A stretch of DNA of 64,000 nucleotides, taken from the NCBI RefSeq assembly GCF_030295425.1, contig NZ_AP027081.1, forward strand, positions 1,240,001 to 1,304,000, read 5' to 3'. The translations under genes and the position numbers were made by a program. The notes under the pieces were generated by a model, which was not told where the DNA came from, ran no database searches, and saw only the letters and a program-made list of their open reading frames with translations. Position 1 is the stretch's first letter, and every line of letters starts with the position of its first letter. Of the stretch, positions 27,901 through 36,038 are shown one piece after another. This DNA comes from Mesoterricola sediminis (lineage in GTDB: Bacteria; Acidobacteriota; Holophagae; Holophagales; Holophagaceae).

Positions 27901-28139
27901 GCGATCCAGCGGCCGTCGGGCGAAAACCGGGCGGCAAACTCGGTGCCGGGATGGGAGGTGAGGCGCGTCGCCGGGCCGCCCTTCACGTCGCCGGCCCACA
28001 GGTCGCCGTCGTAGGTGAAGACCACCCGTTCCCCATGGATGTCGGGGAAGGACACGAAGCGGGGCGGGACCGGCGCGGGCGTCTGGGCGGCCAGGATGGC
28101 GGGGGCCAGGACGAGGGCGAAGCGGATCGGGTGGGTCAT
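24933..28139 (-). CDS. tricorn-like S41 protease with beta-propellers
   Basis: The 1068-residue protein has a signal peptide (FALVLAPAILAAQTPAP), then TolB/WD40-like blades with repeated SPDG motifs through about residue 640 (two propellers), a C1/helical segment, a PDZ domain (about 760-850; GDYLVAIDGEPLKAPE) and a C-terminal S41 domain. The likely nucleophile is Ser in LNGSDGEAF, near KGIVVDVRGNGGG. Family members degrade peptides of 6-12 residues; the bacterial secreted forms act in the periplasm. It is divergent from the HtrA protease gene across an 84-bp gap with a TACCTCG dyad, which suggests joint control of envelope proteolysis. Confidence 0.9.
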   Translation of the reverse strand: MTHPIRFALVLAPAILAAQTPAPVPPRFVSFPDIHGERVVFTYDGDLWAGDVKGGPATRLTSHPGTEFAARFSPDGRWIAFSAGYDGGQNVYVMPAQGGTPRRLTWRGACQVRGWSPDGRKVLFSMAARSESRPVSQVWAVDLEGSEPEALPLGIAAQAAYSPDGGRILYNPKGQEEYYWKRYKGGQHPEIWLADLKAGTHRRVTPYVGKNAHPMWTAEGGALFVSDRGDRGVSNLYRLDLATGGAAALTSFTDYDVQWPSTDGRRVVFSQAGQLHVLDLATGAERRLDITAPSDLVRTLPRTVNAKDTLQHVSLAPGGKRFVVEARGDLFVLPVEADAPARNLTRTSGVRERFPAVSPDGKQVAYFSDESGEYDLYVRPAEGGPARRIPTGLATTVYHLAWSPDGTKLLFGDKTFALHLVDVASGKGEVIATSRNLKNDEFTWETADYAWSPDSAWIAYTLVEDNRNARVWLHNVKTGKKSPVTDGFFDALNPRFDQDGTTLYFLSYNNFQIRLDPGEANAIEQAPTSVMAVQLRKDETSDGPFRIDLEGLAGRVTRLAAKPGNLFHLQAGKGVVGWSSVEGWDDSVVEEVYRPRGQAKWTVHFLEKGAKAEVTLPEPVSEWGLDPGGTAFWARRPDALHAGGLQQVLASRNLPARVDLDRLTVTVDPKQEWNQIFSDTWRWYRDFFYDVNMHGKDWKAVGEGFRSWLPQATSRADVNWLLSQLVGELCVSHTYVGGGDQGPQQAPAPVKTAGLLGADLKAGPEGFYRFEKVYGPTPYAPELKGPLTGKAKEGDYLVAIDGEPLKAPEAVYRRLQATRGQKVRISVNTRPSLEGARVLEVETVPQDMDLRYAAWVAGNIETVERLSGGQLGYMHITAMAGPNIGQFDKYWRAFRYRKGIVVDVRGNGGGWTEYFLVSRLENRQVGFNVLQGMNPFRYPNTASDGRYVFLSNELNGSDGEAFLAHVKARNLGTLVGVPSWGGLVGIVNAQPTLDGGSVNQPNNAFYGREGTWWIENHGAEPDIRVENDPATWMAGHDRQLETGVETLLKQLKENPTPAFPARPPYPVR

Positions 28140-28165
28140 GGGCGCTCCAGGGTGTTCCCTGACTT

Positions 28166-28184
28166 TACCTCGATTCCCGAGGTA
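28166..28184. promoter_or_regulatory. dyad between tricorn and HtrA genes
   Basis: The perfect 7-bp inverted repeat TACCTCG-ATTCC-CGAGGTA is centred in the 84-bp divergent gap. It could be an operator for both genes. TAAGAT at 28195-28200 resembles a -10 but lies unusually close to the HtrA start. Confidence 0.4.
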
Positions 28185-28223
28185 TGTCCGCTTGCTAAGA
28201 TGGGGGGCGTCCAGGTGGAGACC

Positions 28224-29330
28224 ATGCGCAAGATCGCCGCCATCACCCTCATTCTCTCCGCAGGCCTCGTCATCGGCTGGTGTTCGGGCCAGGTCGGGTC
28301 CCTGGCCTCGGGCCGGGGGGCCGCCGCCCCCCGCGCCGTGACCCCCCGGGGCCCGCTGCCCGCCGCCGAGCAGGCCGTCGTCGATCGCTTCAAGGAGGCC
28401 CGGTCCTCCGTCGTCTACCTGACGAGCCTGGGCTACCAGCAGGACTTCTGGTCCCTGGACGTGCAGGCGGTGCCCCTGGGCACGGGGTCCGGCTTCATCT
28501 GGGACGCCGAAGGGCACATCGTGACCAACTTCCACGTCATCCAGGACGCCCAGGAGGTGGAGGCGGCCCTGGCGGACGGTTCCCGCCACAAGGCCCGGGT
28601 GATCGGGGTGGCCCCCGAGAAGGACCTGGCGGTGCTCAGGCTCCAGGACGCGGGCGCCCTCAAGCTGCGGCCCATCCCCCTGGGCTCCTCCGCGGACCTC
28701 CAGGTGGGCCAGAGCGTCCTCGCCATCGGCAACCCCTTCGGCCTGGACCAGACCCTGACCACCGGCGTCGTGTCCGCCCTGGGCCGCGAGATCCAGAGCG
28801 CCACCCGGCGCCGGATCACCGGGGTCATCCAGACGGACGCGGCCATCAACCCGGGCAATTCCGGCGGCCCCCTCCTGGACAGCGCCGGGCGGCTCATCGG
28901 CATCAACACGGCCATCCAGAGCACCTCGGGGAGCTCCGCGGGCATCGGCTTCGCCGTCCCGGTGGACACCATCAACCGGATCGTGCCCCAGCTCATCAGC
29001 CGGGGCCAGCCGGTGCGCGTCGACCTGGGCTTCGACACCATCCCCGACACCTGGGCGGCCCACATGGGCGTCCCCTCCGGCGTGATCGTGGGCCGGGTGG
29101 TGCGGGGCGGCGCGGCGGACCGGGCGGGTCTCCGGGGCCTCACCCGGACCGTGCGCGGCTATGTCCTGGGCGACGTCATCCTCGCCGCCAACGGCGTCCA
29201 GGTGAAGGACATCGACCGTCTCCTGGACCTGGCCGAGGCCCTGCCGGCGGATGCCCGCATCCAGCTGGAAGTCCTGCGGGATGGCCGCAAGGTCAAGCTC
29301 ACCCTGGAGCTCGGCGGCGGCCGCGTCTGA
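28224..29330 (+). CDS. HtrA/DegP-like S1C serine protease
   Basis: The 368-residue protease has an N-terminal membrane anchor or signal (IAAITLILSAGLVIGWCSG). The triad is His104 in TNFHVIQ, Asp134 in EKDLAVLRL and Ser213 in NPGNSGGPLLD. One C-terminal PDZ domain follows (GVIVGRVVRGGAADRAGL, then LGDVILAANGVQVKDI). Such proteins degrade damaged periplasmic proteins. The ATG at 28224 is preceded by GGTGGAG at good spacing; an in-frame ATG 8 codons upstream is less likely. The Cys20 after Trp is not in a clean lipobox. Confidence 0.92.
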   Translation: MRKIAAITLILSAGLVIGWCSGQVGSLASGRGAAAPRAVTPRGPLPAAEQAVVDRFKEARSSVVYLTSLGYQQDFWSLDVQAVPLGTGSGFIWDAEGHIVTNFHVIQDAQEVEAALADGSRHKARVIGVAPEKDLAVLRLQDAGALKLRPIPLGSSADLQVGQSVLAIGNPFGLDQTLTTGVVSALGREIQSATRRRITGVIQTDAAINPGNSGGPLLDSAGRLIGINTAIQSTSGSSAGIGFAVPVDTINRIVPQLISRGQPVRVDLGFDTIPDTWAAHMGVPSGVIVGRVVRGGAADRAGLRGLTRTVRGYVLGDVILAANGVQVKDIDRLLDLAEALPADARIQLEVLRDGRKVKLTLELGGGRV

Positions 29331-29412
29331 TTTTTCCCAATCCGGGCGTTGACGATGCATGCCCTCCGTCGCATAGTACCGCCAAGGTTCAACGGGATCG
29401 GAGGCGGGCGCC

Positions 29413-30588
29413 ATGGCGGAACTCACGCGTGACGAAGTCATCGAGCACGTCAAGAACAAGGTCTCCCTGGAGTACGCCAACCTGGCGGGGCTGGACCTCC
29501 GCGGCATCGACTTCCGCAAGGCCAACCTGAGCGGGGCGGACCTCACCGGCTGCCGCCTGCAGGACGCCCACCTGCTGGAGAGCAACCTGGTGCGGGCGGT
29601 CCTGTACGAGGCGGACCTCTCGGGCTCCAACCTGGCCGGGGCCGACCTTTCGGGCGCGAACATGCAGAAGGCCGCCCTGGTCGAGGCGAACATGGCCAAC
29701 GCGAGGCTCGTCTCCTCCAGCCTGCGCCAGGCCGACCTCACCCAGGCGGACTGCACGAACTCGGACCTGGCCAAGGCCGACCTCCACTTCGCCAAGTGCA
29801 GCGGCACCGACTTCCGCCGGGCCGTCCTCGCGGGGGCCGACTTCGGCAAGGCCTTCCTGCGGGGGGCCCTCTTCCGGGGCGCCAACATCCAGGGGGCGGT
29901 CTTCGAGGGGGCCCTGGGGCTCGACCCCGCCCTCCTCAAGGGCGGCGTCTTCGCGGAGACCGAGGCCGAGGAGCCCGCGCCGGCGCCGAAGGTGTCGCGG
30001 TTCCTGGGCGCCAAGGGGCAGAAGGGCCCCGTGGACTACCAGGCCCCGAGGCCCCTGGAGGTTCCGGGCGCCCCGGCCCGGAAGTCCAAGTACCATCCCC
30101 CCCTCCGCTCCATCCCTTCCGTGATCTTCACCACGGGCGGCTGGATCCGGGGCGTCTTCCACGTGCCGACCATGCACGGCTTCGTCGAGCACCTGAACCT
30201 GTCCGGGGAGATGCTCAAGCTCACGAACGTGATCCTGCCCTACCTCTCCCTGGAGCTGCGGTTCTTCGGCCTGCGCCGGAGCAAGGCCCTCCTCGTGATG
30301 CCCGACTGCGACCTGGCCCTGCTGAAGCTGCCCGAGCCCACCGCCGAGTACCACGTGCACCGGGTCTCCTTCCTCCTGGAGGGCGGCACCGTCACCGGCA
30401 GCCTCGCCATCGAGGAGGACATCCGGGTCTCCGACTACCTGGCCAACCACAGCGGGTTCGTCGTCCTCCGCAACTGCCGCTTCGGGGCCCACGACGCCCC
30501 GGTGGAGGAGGAGAGCCACTTCCCCCTCCTCCTGGTGAACTGCGCCACGGTGGTCGGCGCCTCCGACGAGCGCCTGCGGGAAGGCTAG
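29413..30588 (+). CDS. pentapeptide-repeat protein with bactofilin/PilZ-like unknown C-terminal half
   Basis: The 391-residue protein has an N-terminal right-handed quadrilateral helix made of A(D/N)LxX pentapeptides (about residues 20-165; NLAGLDLRGIDFRKANLSG, ADLSGSNLAGADLSGANMQ), a Pro/Ala linker, and a C-terminal domain (about 215-390) I do not recognise, with the segment HVPTMHGFVEHLNLSGEMLK. It is likely cytoplasmic since there is no signal peptide. The stop TAG is part of the CTAG at 30585-30588, where a palindromic element begins. Function unknown; the repeats usually mediate protein-protein contacts. Confidence 0.8.
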   Translation: MAELTRDEVIEHVKNKVSLEYANLAGLDLRGIDFRKANLSGADLTGCRLQDAHLLESNLVRAVLYEADLSGSNLAGADLSGANMQKAALVEANMANARLVSSSLRQADLTQADCTNSDLAKADLHFAKCSGTDFRRAVLAGADFGKAFLRGALFRGANIQGAVFEGALGLDPALLKGGVFAETEAEEPAPAPKVSRFLGAKGQKGPVDYQAPRPLEVPGAPARKSKYHPPLRSIPSVIFTTGGWIRGVFHVPTMHGFVEHLNLSGEMLKLTNVILPYLSLELRFFGLRRSKALLVMPDCDLALLKLPEPTAEYHVHRVSFLLEGGTVTGSLAIEEDIRVSDYLANHSGFVVLRNCRFGAHDAPVEEESHFPLLLVNCATVVGASDERLREG

Positions 30589-31117
30589 TGCTGGTAGATC
30601 GGATCACCTGAACGAGCGTGTCCCGTCCCTTCGTAACGGCGAGGGAATGTCAATTACCCGTACGCCGAGTGCGCCGAGAAGCCGAGTTGCGCTGAGCCAG
30701 CTTCGCGATCCACCGCGCCACCCCACACCACCCAGGCCCTGGCCCGCTGGCGCGGGCCGCGATGCTGCGCATCGCTCGGCTGGGGGCTCCGGGCCTTCCG
30801 CATGCATGCCTGTGGGTGCCCTGCGCCCCCAGCCTTGGACGGGCCTGGGAATGAGGTTCAGCCCAAGATGCCGGATCCTGCTGCTGCTCCCGGACGGGAC
30901 CGGGGTTCGGCCCACCGCCGACCAGCCCCAGGTGGATTGCAACACCGTCCGGCGGTGGCGGGCCAGGGCCTGGGTGGAATGGGTCGGCGCGGTGGGTCGC
31001 GAAGCTGACTCCGCGTGACTCGGTGTCTCAGCGCACTCGGCGTACGGGTTTTTTACTCACCCTCGCCAGCACGAAGGATCGGAACAACGCGATTCCGGTG
31101 ATTCGATCTACCGACAC
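30588..31117. mobile_element. palindromic IS630-like remnant inserted in CTAG
   Basis: About 530 bp lie between two CTAG words (30585-30588, 31117-31120). The ends are long imperfect inverted repeats: GTGCTGGTAGATCGGATCAC inward from the left and GTGTCGGTAGATCGAATCAC inward from the right, continuing for roughly 130 bp with GTACGCCGAGTGCGC-type blocks. The centre encodes CRILLLLPDG and DCNTVRRWRARAWVEWV, which look like the helix-turn-helix of an IS630-type transposase, with no catalytic domain. IS630 elements target CTAG. Convergent stop codons of both neighbours lie in the CTAG words. No intact gene is present in this stretch. Confidence 0.6.
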
Positions 31118-32754
31118 TAGTCCCTGGCCAGCCGGATCGTTCCGGGGGGACGCTTGCCGGGGCCGAGGACGCCCTCCCAGCGCCGGTGTCCGCGAAGGGT
31201 CACGACGAGGGGCAGGGCATGGTCGGGCACGGGGACGCCGCGGCAGGGGGAGGTGCCCAGGGGACGGCCCCCCAGGGTGACGGCGGCTCCCGGCGGGTCG
31301 GTCACGACGTCGATCCAGCTGGTGGCGGCCTGGAGGGAGAGGACGAGGGGGCTCTCGCCGCCCCGGAACTCCTGGACGATCGTGTCGTAGCCGTCCTTGC
31401 GGACCTCCAGCATGTGGGTCCCGAACGTGGTGCGGCCGGAGTAGGGCGTGAGGCCGACGTCCTTGCCGTCCACGAGGACCTTGGCCTCACCGGGGGTGCT
31501 GTGCACCACGAGGGTCCGCGGGAAGAGAAAGAAGCCCGCCACGGCCGCCGCGACGGCCAGGCCTCCGATCAGGAAGCGGCCGCGGGAATCGTCCGACGGG
31601 GTCCGGGGCGGAGTCCAGGCCCGGGGCGTGCTCCGCATGGCCCGGGGGGAGGCGGGGGGGCCGGCGGGTTGCTCCAGGGGGCCGGTGCTGCGGGCCGCGG
31701 GGGCCGGGCTCCGGTCCGGTGCCGGGCTCCCCTTGAGGAGTTCCTTGGGCGGGCCCGTGAGCCGCGCCGCCCCCTTCACCGGGGCCTCGGCCGCGGGGGA
31801 CGCGGCGGGGACCGGGGAAGCGGGCATGGGCCGGGCCATGCCGGGCAGGGAGAAGGCCTCGGTTTCGTCCGGGCGGCTGGTCCTGGCCGCCCCGGGATGG
31901 GAGGCCGCGGCGTCGGGGCCGAGGCCCCGGGTGACGAGCTTGTCGCGCACGCCCAGGGCCTCGCTCAGGGCGGTCAGGAAGGCCAGGATCGACTCGTAGC
32001 GCCGGGACGGGTCCTTGTGCAGGGCCTTGAAGAACACCCGCGCCAGGGGGGCGGGGGTGCCCTCGGGGATGGCCGGGGGCTCGTGGGCGATGTGGTTCAG
32101 CACGGCCGAGAGGGTCTCGCCCGGGTGGGGCAGGCGCCCGAGGACCATCTGGAAGGCCAGGACGCAGAAGGCCCAGCGGTCGGTGATGGGGGTGGCCCGG
32201 TCCCCGCCGAGGAGTTCGGGCGCGGTGTGGGTCGGGGTGCCCATCATGGTGCCGGTGTTGGTCAGGCTGCTGGTGTCATCCCGGGCCAGGCCGAAGTCCG
32301 TGAGCTTGATCTGGCCGTCCTTGCTGACCAGGACGTTCTCCGGCTTGATGTCCCGGTGCACGACCCCGGCCCGCTCGGCGGCCACGAGCGCCTGGCCAAG
32401 CTGGCAGAGCAGGTCCAGGATCGTGGCCGGATCCAGGCCCCCGTCCGCGATGCGCTTGGAGAGGGCGCAGCCGTCCACGAACTCCATGGTGAGGAAGGGG
32501 CCGACGACCGGATCCACGCCCACGTCGAAGACCGTGATGATGTTGGGGTGGTTCAGCTGGGCGCTGATCTCGGACTCGCGCTGGAACCGCGCGTTCATGA
32601 TCTCGCTGTCGCTGCGGGCCTTCAGGACGATCTTGACGGCCACCTTGCGCTTGAGGAGCGGATCCTGGCAGAGGTAGACCGCGCCCATGGCGCCCGCCCC
32701 CAGCCTGGAGAGGACGGCGTACCTGCCTACTGCTACGGGATCTTCGAAGTCCAT
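31117..32754 (-). CDS. Ser/Thr protein kinase with PEGA domains
   Basis: The 545-residue Hanks-type kinase has a Gly-rich loop LGAGAMGAVYLCQD, Lys in KVAVKIV, catalytic loop VVHRDIKPENVLVS, DFGLARDD and HTAPELLGG (residues about 10-265). A Pro/Ala-rich linker leads to one transmembrane helix (FLIGGLAVAAAVAGFFLFP) and two PEGA domains outside (VVHSTPGEAKVLVDGKDVG; VVTDPPGAAVTLGGRPLG). It would sense an envelope signal and phosphorylate cytoplasmic proteins. The start is ATG 32754. The phosphatase/FHA gene ends 10 bp upstream on the same strand, a functional pair. The stop lies in the CTAG of the adjoining element. Confidence 0.93.
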   Translation of the reverse strand: MDFEDPVAVGRYAVLSRLGAGAMGAVYLCQDPLLKRKVAVKIVLKARSDSEIMNARFQRESEISAQLNHPNIITVFDVGVDPVVGPFLTMEFVDGCALSKRIADGGLDPATILDLLCQLGQALVAAERAGVVHRDIKPENVLVSKDGQIKLTDFGLARDDTSSLTNTGTMMGTPTHTAPELLGGDRATPITDRWAFCVLAFQMVLGRLPHPGETLSAVLNHIAHEPPAIPEGTPAPLARVFFKALHKDPSRRYESILAFLTALSEALGVRDKLVTRGLGPDAAASHPGAARTSRPDETEAFSLPGMARPMPASPVPAASPAAEAPVKGAARLTGPPKELLKGSPAPDRSPAPAARSTGPLEQPAGPPASPRAMRSTPRAWTPPRTPSDDSRGRFLIGGLAVAAAVAGFFLFPRTLVVHSTPGEAKVLVDGKDVGLTPYSGRTTFGTHMLEVRKDGYDTIVQEFRGGESPLVLSLQAATSWIDVVTDPPGAAVTLGGRPLGTSPCRGVPVPDHALPLVVTLRGHRRWEGVLGPGKRPPGTIRLARD

Positions 32755-32764
32755 CAAGCCTCCT

Positions 32765-34387
32765 TCAGCGCCGCCTGACCATCACGATGGTGCGGTCGTC
32801 GGTGGACGGGGCGCCCCGCGTGTGGGCGAGCACCGCCGCGTCGAGCCCGCGGAACAGCTCCGGCAGGGGCAATGGCCCCAGGGCCCTCAGGGTCCGGCAG
32901 GCGAGGTCGAGCTCGAACTCCGTCCCCTCGGGGTCGGCGGCCTCGGTGATCCCGTCGGTGTACATGAAGAGGAGGTCGCCCGGATCGAGGCGGACGGTGC
33001 CCTGCCCGTAGTCGCTTCCCGGGAACATGGCGAGGGGGAAGCCCTGGGAGGCGAGGAACTCGGTGCCGCCCCCGGCCCGGAGCACCGGGATGGGGTTGTG
33101 CCCCGCGTTGGTGTAGGCGATCGTTCCCGCGGCCGGGTCGATCAGGGCCAGGAAGGCGGTGATGAACCGGTTCCGGGTGGTGCGCCGGCTGAGGGCCTGG
33201 GAGATCTTGCGGGCCAGGGGGGCCGGCTCCGCGGCGCCCTCGCACCAGGCCTGCATCAGGGCCTGGAAGGTCGCCATCAGCAGGCCCGGCCCGATCCCCT
33301 TGCCGGAGACGTCCGCGATGGCGAGCCACGTGGTGCCGCCGGGGCCCGGCCAGAACCCGTACAGGTCGCCGGACACGTTCCGGCAGGCCTGGTTGACCCC
33401 GAAGAGCTCGTAGTCGGCCATGTCGGGGAAGCGGTCCGGGAGCAGCCGCTCCTGGATCCTGCGGGCCACCTCGAACTCCTTCTCCATGGCCCGCTTCACC
33501 ACCAGCTCCTCCTGGAGCCGGAGCGTCCGGATCTTGGCGGCGGCCATGTGCCCCAGCACGGCGAGGAGCTGCAGGTCCTCCTCGGTGAAGGGCTCGCGCG
33601 TGGGGCCGGCGTCCATGTAGATGATGCCCACCACCTCGCCGCCGTGCTCCAGCGGCACCGTCATGATGGAGGTCACCCCGCTGGCCATCAGGGACTGGGC
33701 CTGGGCGAGGCGGGCGTCGAGCCTGGGGTCGTTGATGAGCAGGGCCTCGCGGCGCTCGACGGTGGCCTCGATGGTGGTGCGGGAGAGCTGCACCTTGAAG
33801 TCCCCGCTGCGGCTGCGGGAGCGGGCCGCGACCTGGGTCATGGCGCCGGTGGCGTCGCGCAGCAGCACGGCGGCGCGGCCCGGTCTCAGGAACCCGAAGA
33901 GCCGCTCCACCAGGTCGGACAGCATGGCCTCCGCGGTGGCCTCGCCGAGCATGTCCAGGCTCAGGGCGTGCACGATCCCGAGGGCCTCCTGCCAGCGCTT
34001 CGCCGGCCCCGCGGCCTCGATGCCCGAGGCCGAGGAACGCAGGCGGTCCACGTCCATCAGGAAGGAGACGCTGGGGTCCAGGTCGTCGGGGGCCGCCGGG
34101 CGGCCTTCCAGGTCCGCGCGCACGCGACCCAGGAGGATCTCGTCACCGGCCCGGATGGGCAGGACCCCGTCCACCCGCACGCCGTTCACCAGGGTGCCGT
34201 TGCGGGAGCCGAGATCCTCCAGGCAGGGCCGTCCGTCCCGCAGGGAGAAGCGCGCGTGGGCGCGGGAGAGGCTGGGGTCTTCCAGCACGAGGTCGTTGCC
34301 GGGGTCGCGGCCCACGGTCAGGAGCGGCTTGTTCCGGTCGAGCTTGACCGGGGGTCGGTCCGGGAGGCGGATCCAATACTCTTCCAT
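32765..34387 (-). CDS. FHA-GAF-SpoIIE (PP2C) phosphatase
   Basis: The 540-residue protein starts with an FHA domain (about 20-95; TVGRDPGNDLVLEDPSLSR, LGSRNGTLVNG), then a GAF domain (about 150-300) and a PP2C/SpoIIE phosphatase (about 320-540) with metal-binding Asp residues in NVSGDLYGF, IADVSGKG and MYTDGITEA. FHA reads phospho-threonine, so the protein fits as the partner that opposes or follows the Ser/Thr kinase directly downstream. Similar proteins act on anti-sigma-factor antagonists; none is seen here. Confidence 0.92.
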   Translation of the reverse strand: MEEYWIRLPDRPPVKLDRNKPLLTVGRDPGNDLVLEDPSLSRAHARFSLRDGRPCLEDLGSRNGTLVNGVRVDGVLPIRAGDEILLGRVRADLEGRPAAPDDLDPSVSFLMDVDRLRSSASGIEAAGPAKRWQEALGIVHALSLDMLGEATAEAMLSDLVERLFGFLRPGRAAVLLRDATGAMTQVAARSRSRSGDFKVQLSRTTIEATVERREALLINDPRLDARLAQAQSLMASGVTSIMTVPLEHGGEVVGIIYMDAGPTREPFTEEDLQLLAVLGHMAAAKIRTLRLQEELVVKRAMEKEFEVARRIQERLLPDRFPDMADYELFGVNQACRNVSGDLYGFWPGPGGTTWLAIADVSGKGIGPGLLMATFQALMQAWCEGAAEPAPLARKISQALSRRTTRNRFITAFLALIDPAAGTIAYTNAGHNPIPVLRAGGGTEFLASQGFPLAMFPGSDYGQGTVRLDPGDLLFMYTDGITEAADPEGTEFELDLACRTLRALGPLPLPELFRGLDAAVLAHTRGAPSTDDRTIVMVRRR

Positions 34388-34475
34388 GGGAGGCTCTGGC
34401 TATGCCTATGGTCGATTGTTTCCTTGTTTTGTCAACAACTCTTTGTAAATACTCGCGCCGGGGTGGGTTCGGGAA

Positions 34476-34496
34476 GGGCCGGACCCGATCCGGCCC
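34476..34496. terminator. hairpin in the gap before the phosphatase gene
   Basis: The 8-bp stem GGGCCGGA-CCCGA-TCCGGCCC lies in the 192-bp gap between the FHA phosphatase and the acyltransferase gene. No T-run follows. The rest of the gap is AT-rich next to the phosphatase start (promoter) and shows nothing else. Confidence 0.4.
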
Positions 34497-34579
34497 GGGG
34501 AGGGAAAGGCGGGGGGGACTATCTCACGGATCCAGGAGCTGTCAATTGAAGAGTCGAGGTTCCGAAACGTCCCGGGGGG

Positions 34580-35410
34580 TCAGGCGCCCAGGGTCGCGGA
34601 GGGGTCCGCCACGTCCCCCCGGATCAGGCGCTTGATGGCCTCCATCTCCTCGCGGGGGATGGGCCGGGCGGGGACGCCGCCCCAGGTCTCGCCCGCGCCC
34701 ACCCGGCTCCCGGGAAGGAGGACGCTCTCGGGGAGGATCACGGCGTCGTCGCCGATCACCACGTCGCCCATGACGCAGCAGGCCAGGCCCAGGGTGGCCC
34801 GGTTTCCGACTTTGACCGGGGCGATCACGAGGTTGCCCCCGCCTCCGTAGTGGGCGAAGATCCGGACGCTCCCGCCGATCACCGCGTCGTCGCCGATGGT
34901 GATGAGGGAGGGGTCGCTGATGAACTCGGTGTTCACGAAGGCGTGGCGGCCGATGCGCATGCCCATGGCCTTCAGGAACCACACGCCGTAGGGCGTGAGC
35001 GTCACGAAGGGCAGGAAGGTGAACCGGACCAGGTAGAAGAGGCCGTTGTGGAGGAACCAGGGCAGGGCCTCCAGGGCGTAGTAGCCGCCGCGGTAGGGCC
35101 GGAGCCGGGTGGGGAGGATCCGGTTGTAGGCCGCCACCACGGCCAGGAGGGCCATGCCGAAGACGAACCACCCGCAGGCCGCGGCGAAGCCCCGCAGGAG
35201 CCAGGCCGGCACGGACGGGAGGCGCGCGGCGAGGCCGAAGGCCGCGTGCACGAGGGCCAGGGCCGGGGCGAGGGCCGCGCCCAGGGCCGTCGCGGCGAGG
35301 AGGTAGAGCAGGAGGATGGCGAGGCCGTAGGCGGCCCGGCTGAACCGGCGCAGGAGGCGCTCCGGCAGGTTCCGGGGCGGTGCGGACTTGGCTTGCCCGA
35401 AGGCGGTCAT
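34580..35410 (-). CDS. membrane-anchored hexapeptide-repeat acyltransferase
   Basis: The 276-residue protein has two or three hydrophobic helices in residues 30-100 and a left-handed beta-helix of hexapeptides (about 155-255; VNTEFISDPSLITIGDDAVI, GNRATLGLACCVMGDVVIG). The layout resembles the C-terminal part of Pls/PosA-type peptide synthetases and stand-alone relatives of unknown substrate. It may acylate an envelope molecule. The ATG is 25 bp from the carbonic anhydrase stop on the same strand. Confidence 0.75.
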   Translation of the reverse strand: MTAFGQAKSAPPRNLPERLLRRFSRAAYGLAILLLYLLAATALGAALAPALALVHAAFGLAARLPSVPAWLLRGFAAACGWFVFGMALLAVVAAYNRILPTRLRPYRGGYYALEALPWFLHNGLFYLVRFTFLPFVTLTPYGVWFLKAMGMRIGRHAFVNTEFISDPSLITIGDDAVIGGSVRIFAHYGGGGNLVIAPVKVGNRATLGLACCVMGDVVIGDDAVILPESVLLPGSRVGAGETWGGVPARPIPREEMEAIKRLIRGDVADPSATLGA

Positions 35411-35435
35411 GGGTGGCCTGGAGGGGTTCCGCCCA

Positions 35436-36038
35436 TTATCCGGCGTTGCCCACGGTCACGTCCAGGTCGCGGATGAGCCCGTCGCGCAGGTCGTAGATCC
35501 AGCCGTGGATGGCCAGGACGGCGCCCCGGGACCAGGCCTGGTGGATCACGTGGGTCGAGGCCAGGTTGCGCACCTGGGCCACCACGTTCAGCTCGCAGAG
35601 GCGGTCCCACCGGGCCTGGGGGTCCGTGAGGGCGGCGAGCTCCGCCTGGGCCTCCTCGGCGACGTGGCGCACCTGCTGGAGCCAGAGTCCGGGCGCCCCC
35701 CGGAGCCCCCCGGCCAGGGCGGCGCGCACGCCCTCGCAGCGGTAGTGGCCGCAGACGATGATGTGGCGGATCCCGATGTTCTCCACCGCGAACTCGACGA
35801 CGGACATGGTGTTCACGTCGGAGAGGGGGACGATGTTGGCCAGGTTCCGGTGGACGAACAGCTCGCCCGGCTCCATCCCCACGATCTCGTTGGCGGGAAC
35901 CCGGCTATCCGAGCAACCGAGCCACAGGTGCTCGGGCTTGTGGATGGCGCACAGGCGATCGAAGTAGGCGGGGTCGGCGGCCAGCTTGGCCCCCGCCCAG
36001 GCGCGGTTGCGTTCGAAGAGCTCGGGCAGGAATTTCAT
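35436..36038 (-). CDS. beta-carbonic anhydrase
   Basis: The 200-residue enzyme has zinc ligands Cys42, His98 and Cys101 and the Asp44-Arg46 dyad (LGCSDSRVPANEI, IVCGHYRCEGV). It interconverts CO2 and bicarbonate and could feed the biotin carboxylase reactions elsewhere in the window, an inference. It overlaps the upstream PilZ gene by 4 bp (ATGA), so the two are co-translated. Confidence 0.95.
   Translation of the reverse strand: MKFLPELFERNRAWAGAKLAADPAYFDRLCAIHKPEHLWLGCSDSRVPANEIVGMEPGELFVHRNLANIVPLSDVNTMSVVEFAVENIGIRHIIVCGHYRCEGVRAALAGGLRGAPGLWLQQVRHVAEEAQAELAALTDPQARWDRLCELNVVAQVRNLASTHVIHQAWSRGAVLAIHGWIYDLRDGLIRDLDVTVGNAG

Noticed and set aside
30647-31018. 123-codon frame in the palindromic element as an intact gene
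   Set aside because: Only a helix-turn-helix-like stretch is recognisable and no catalytic region exists. It is better treated as a transposase remnant.
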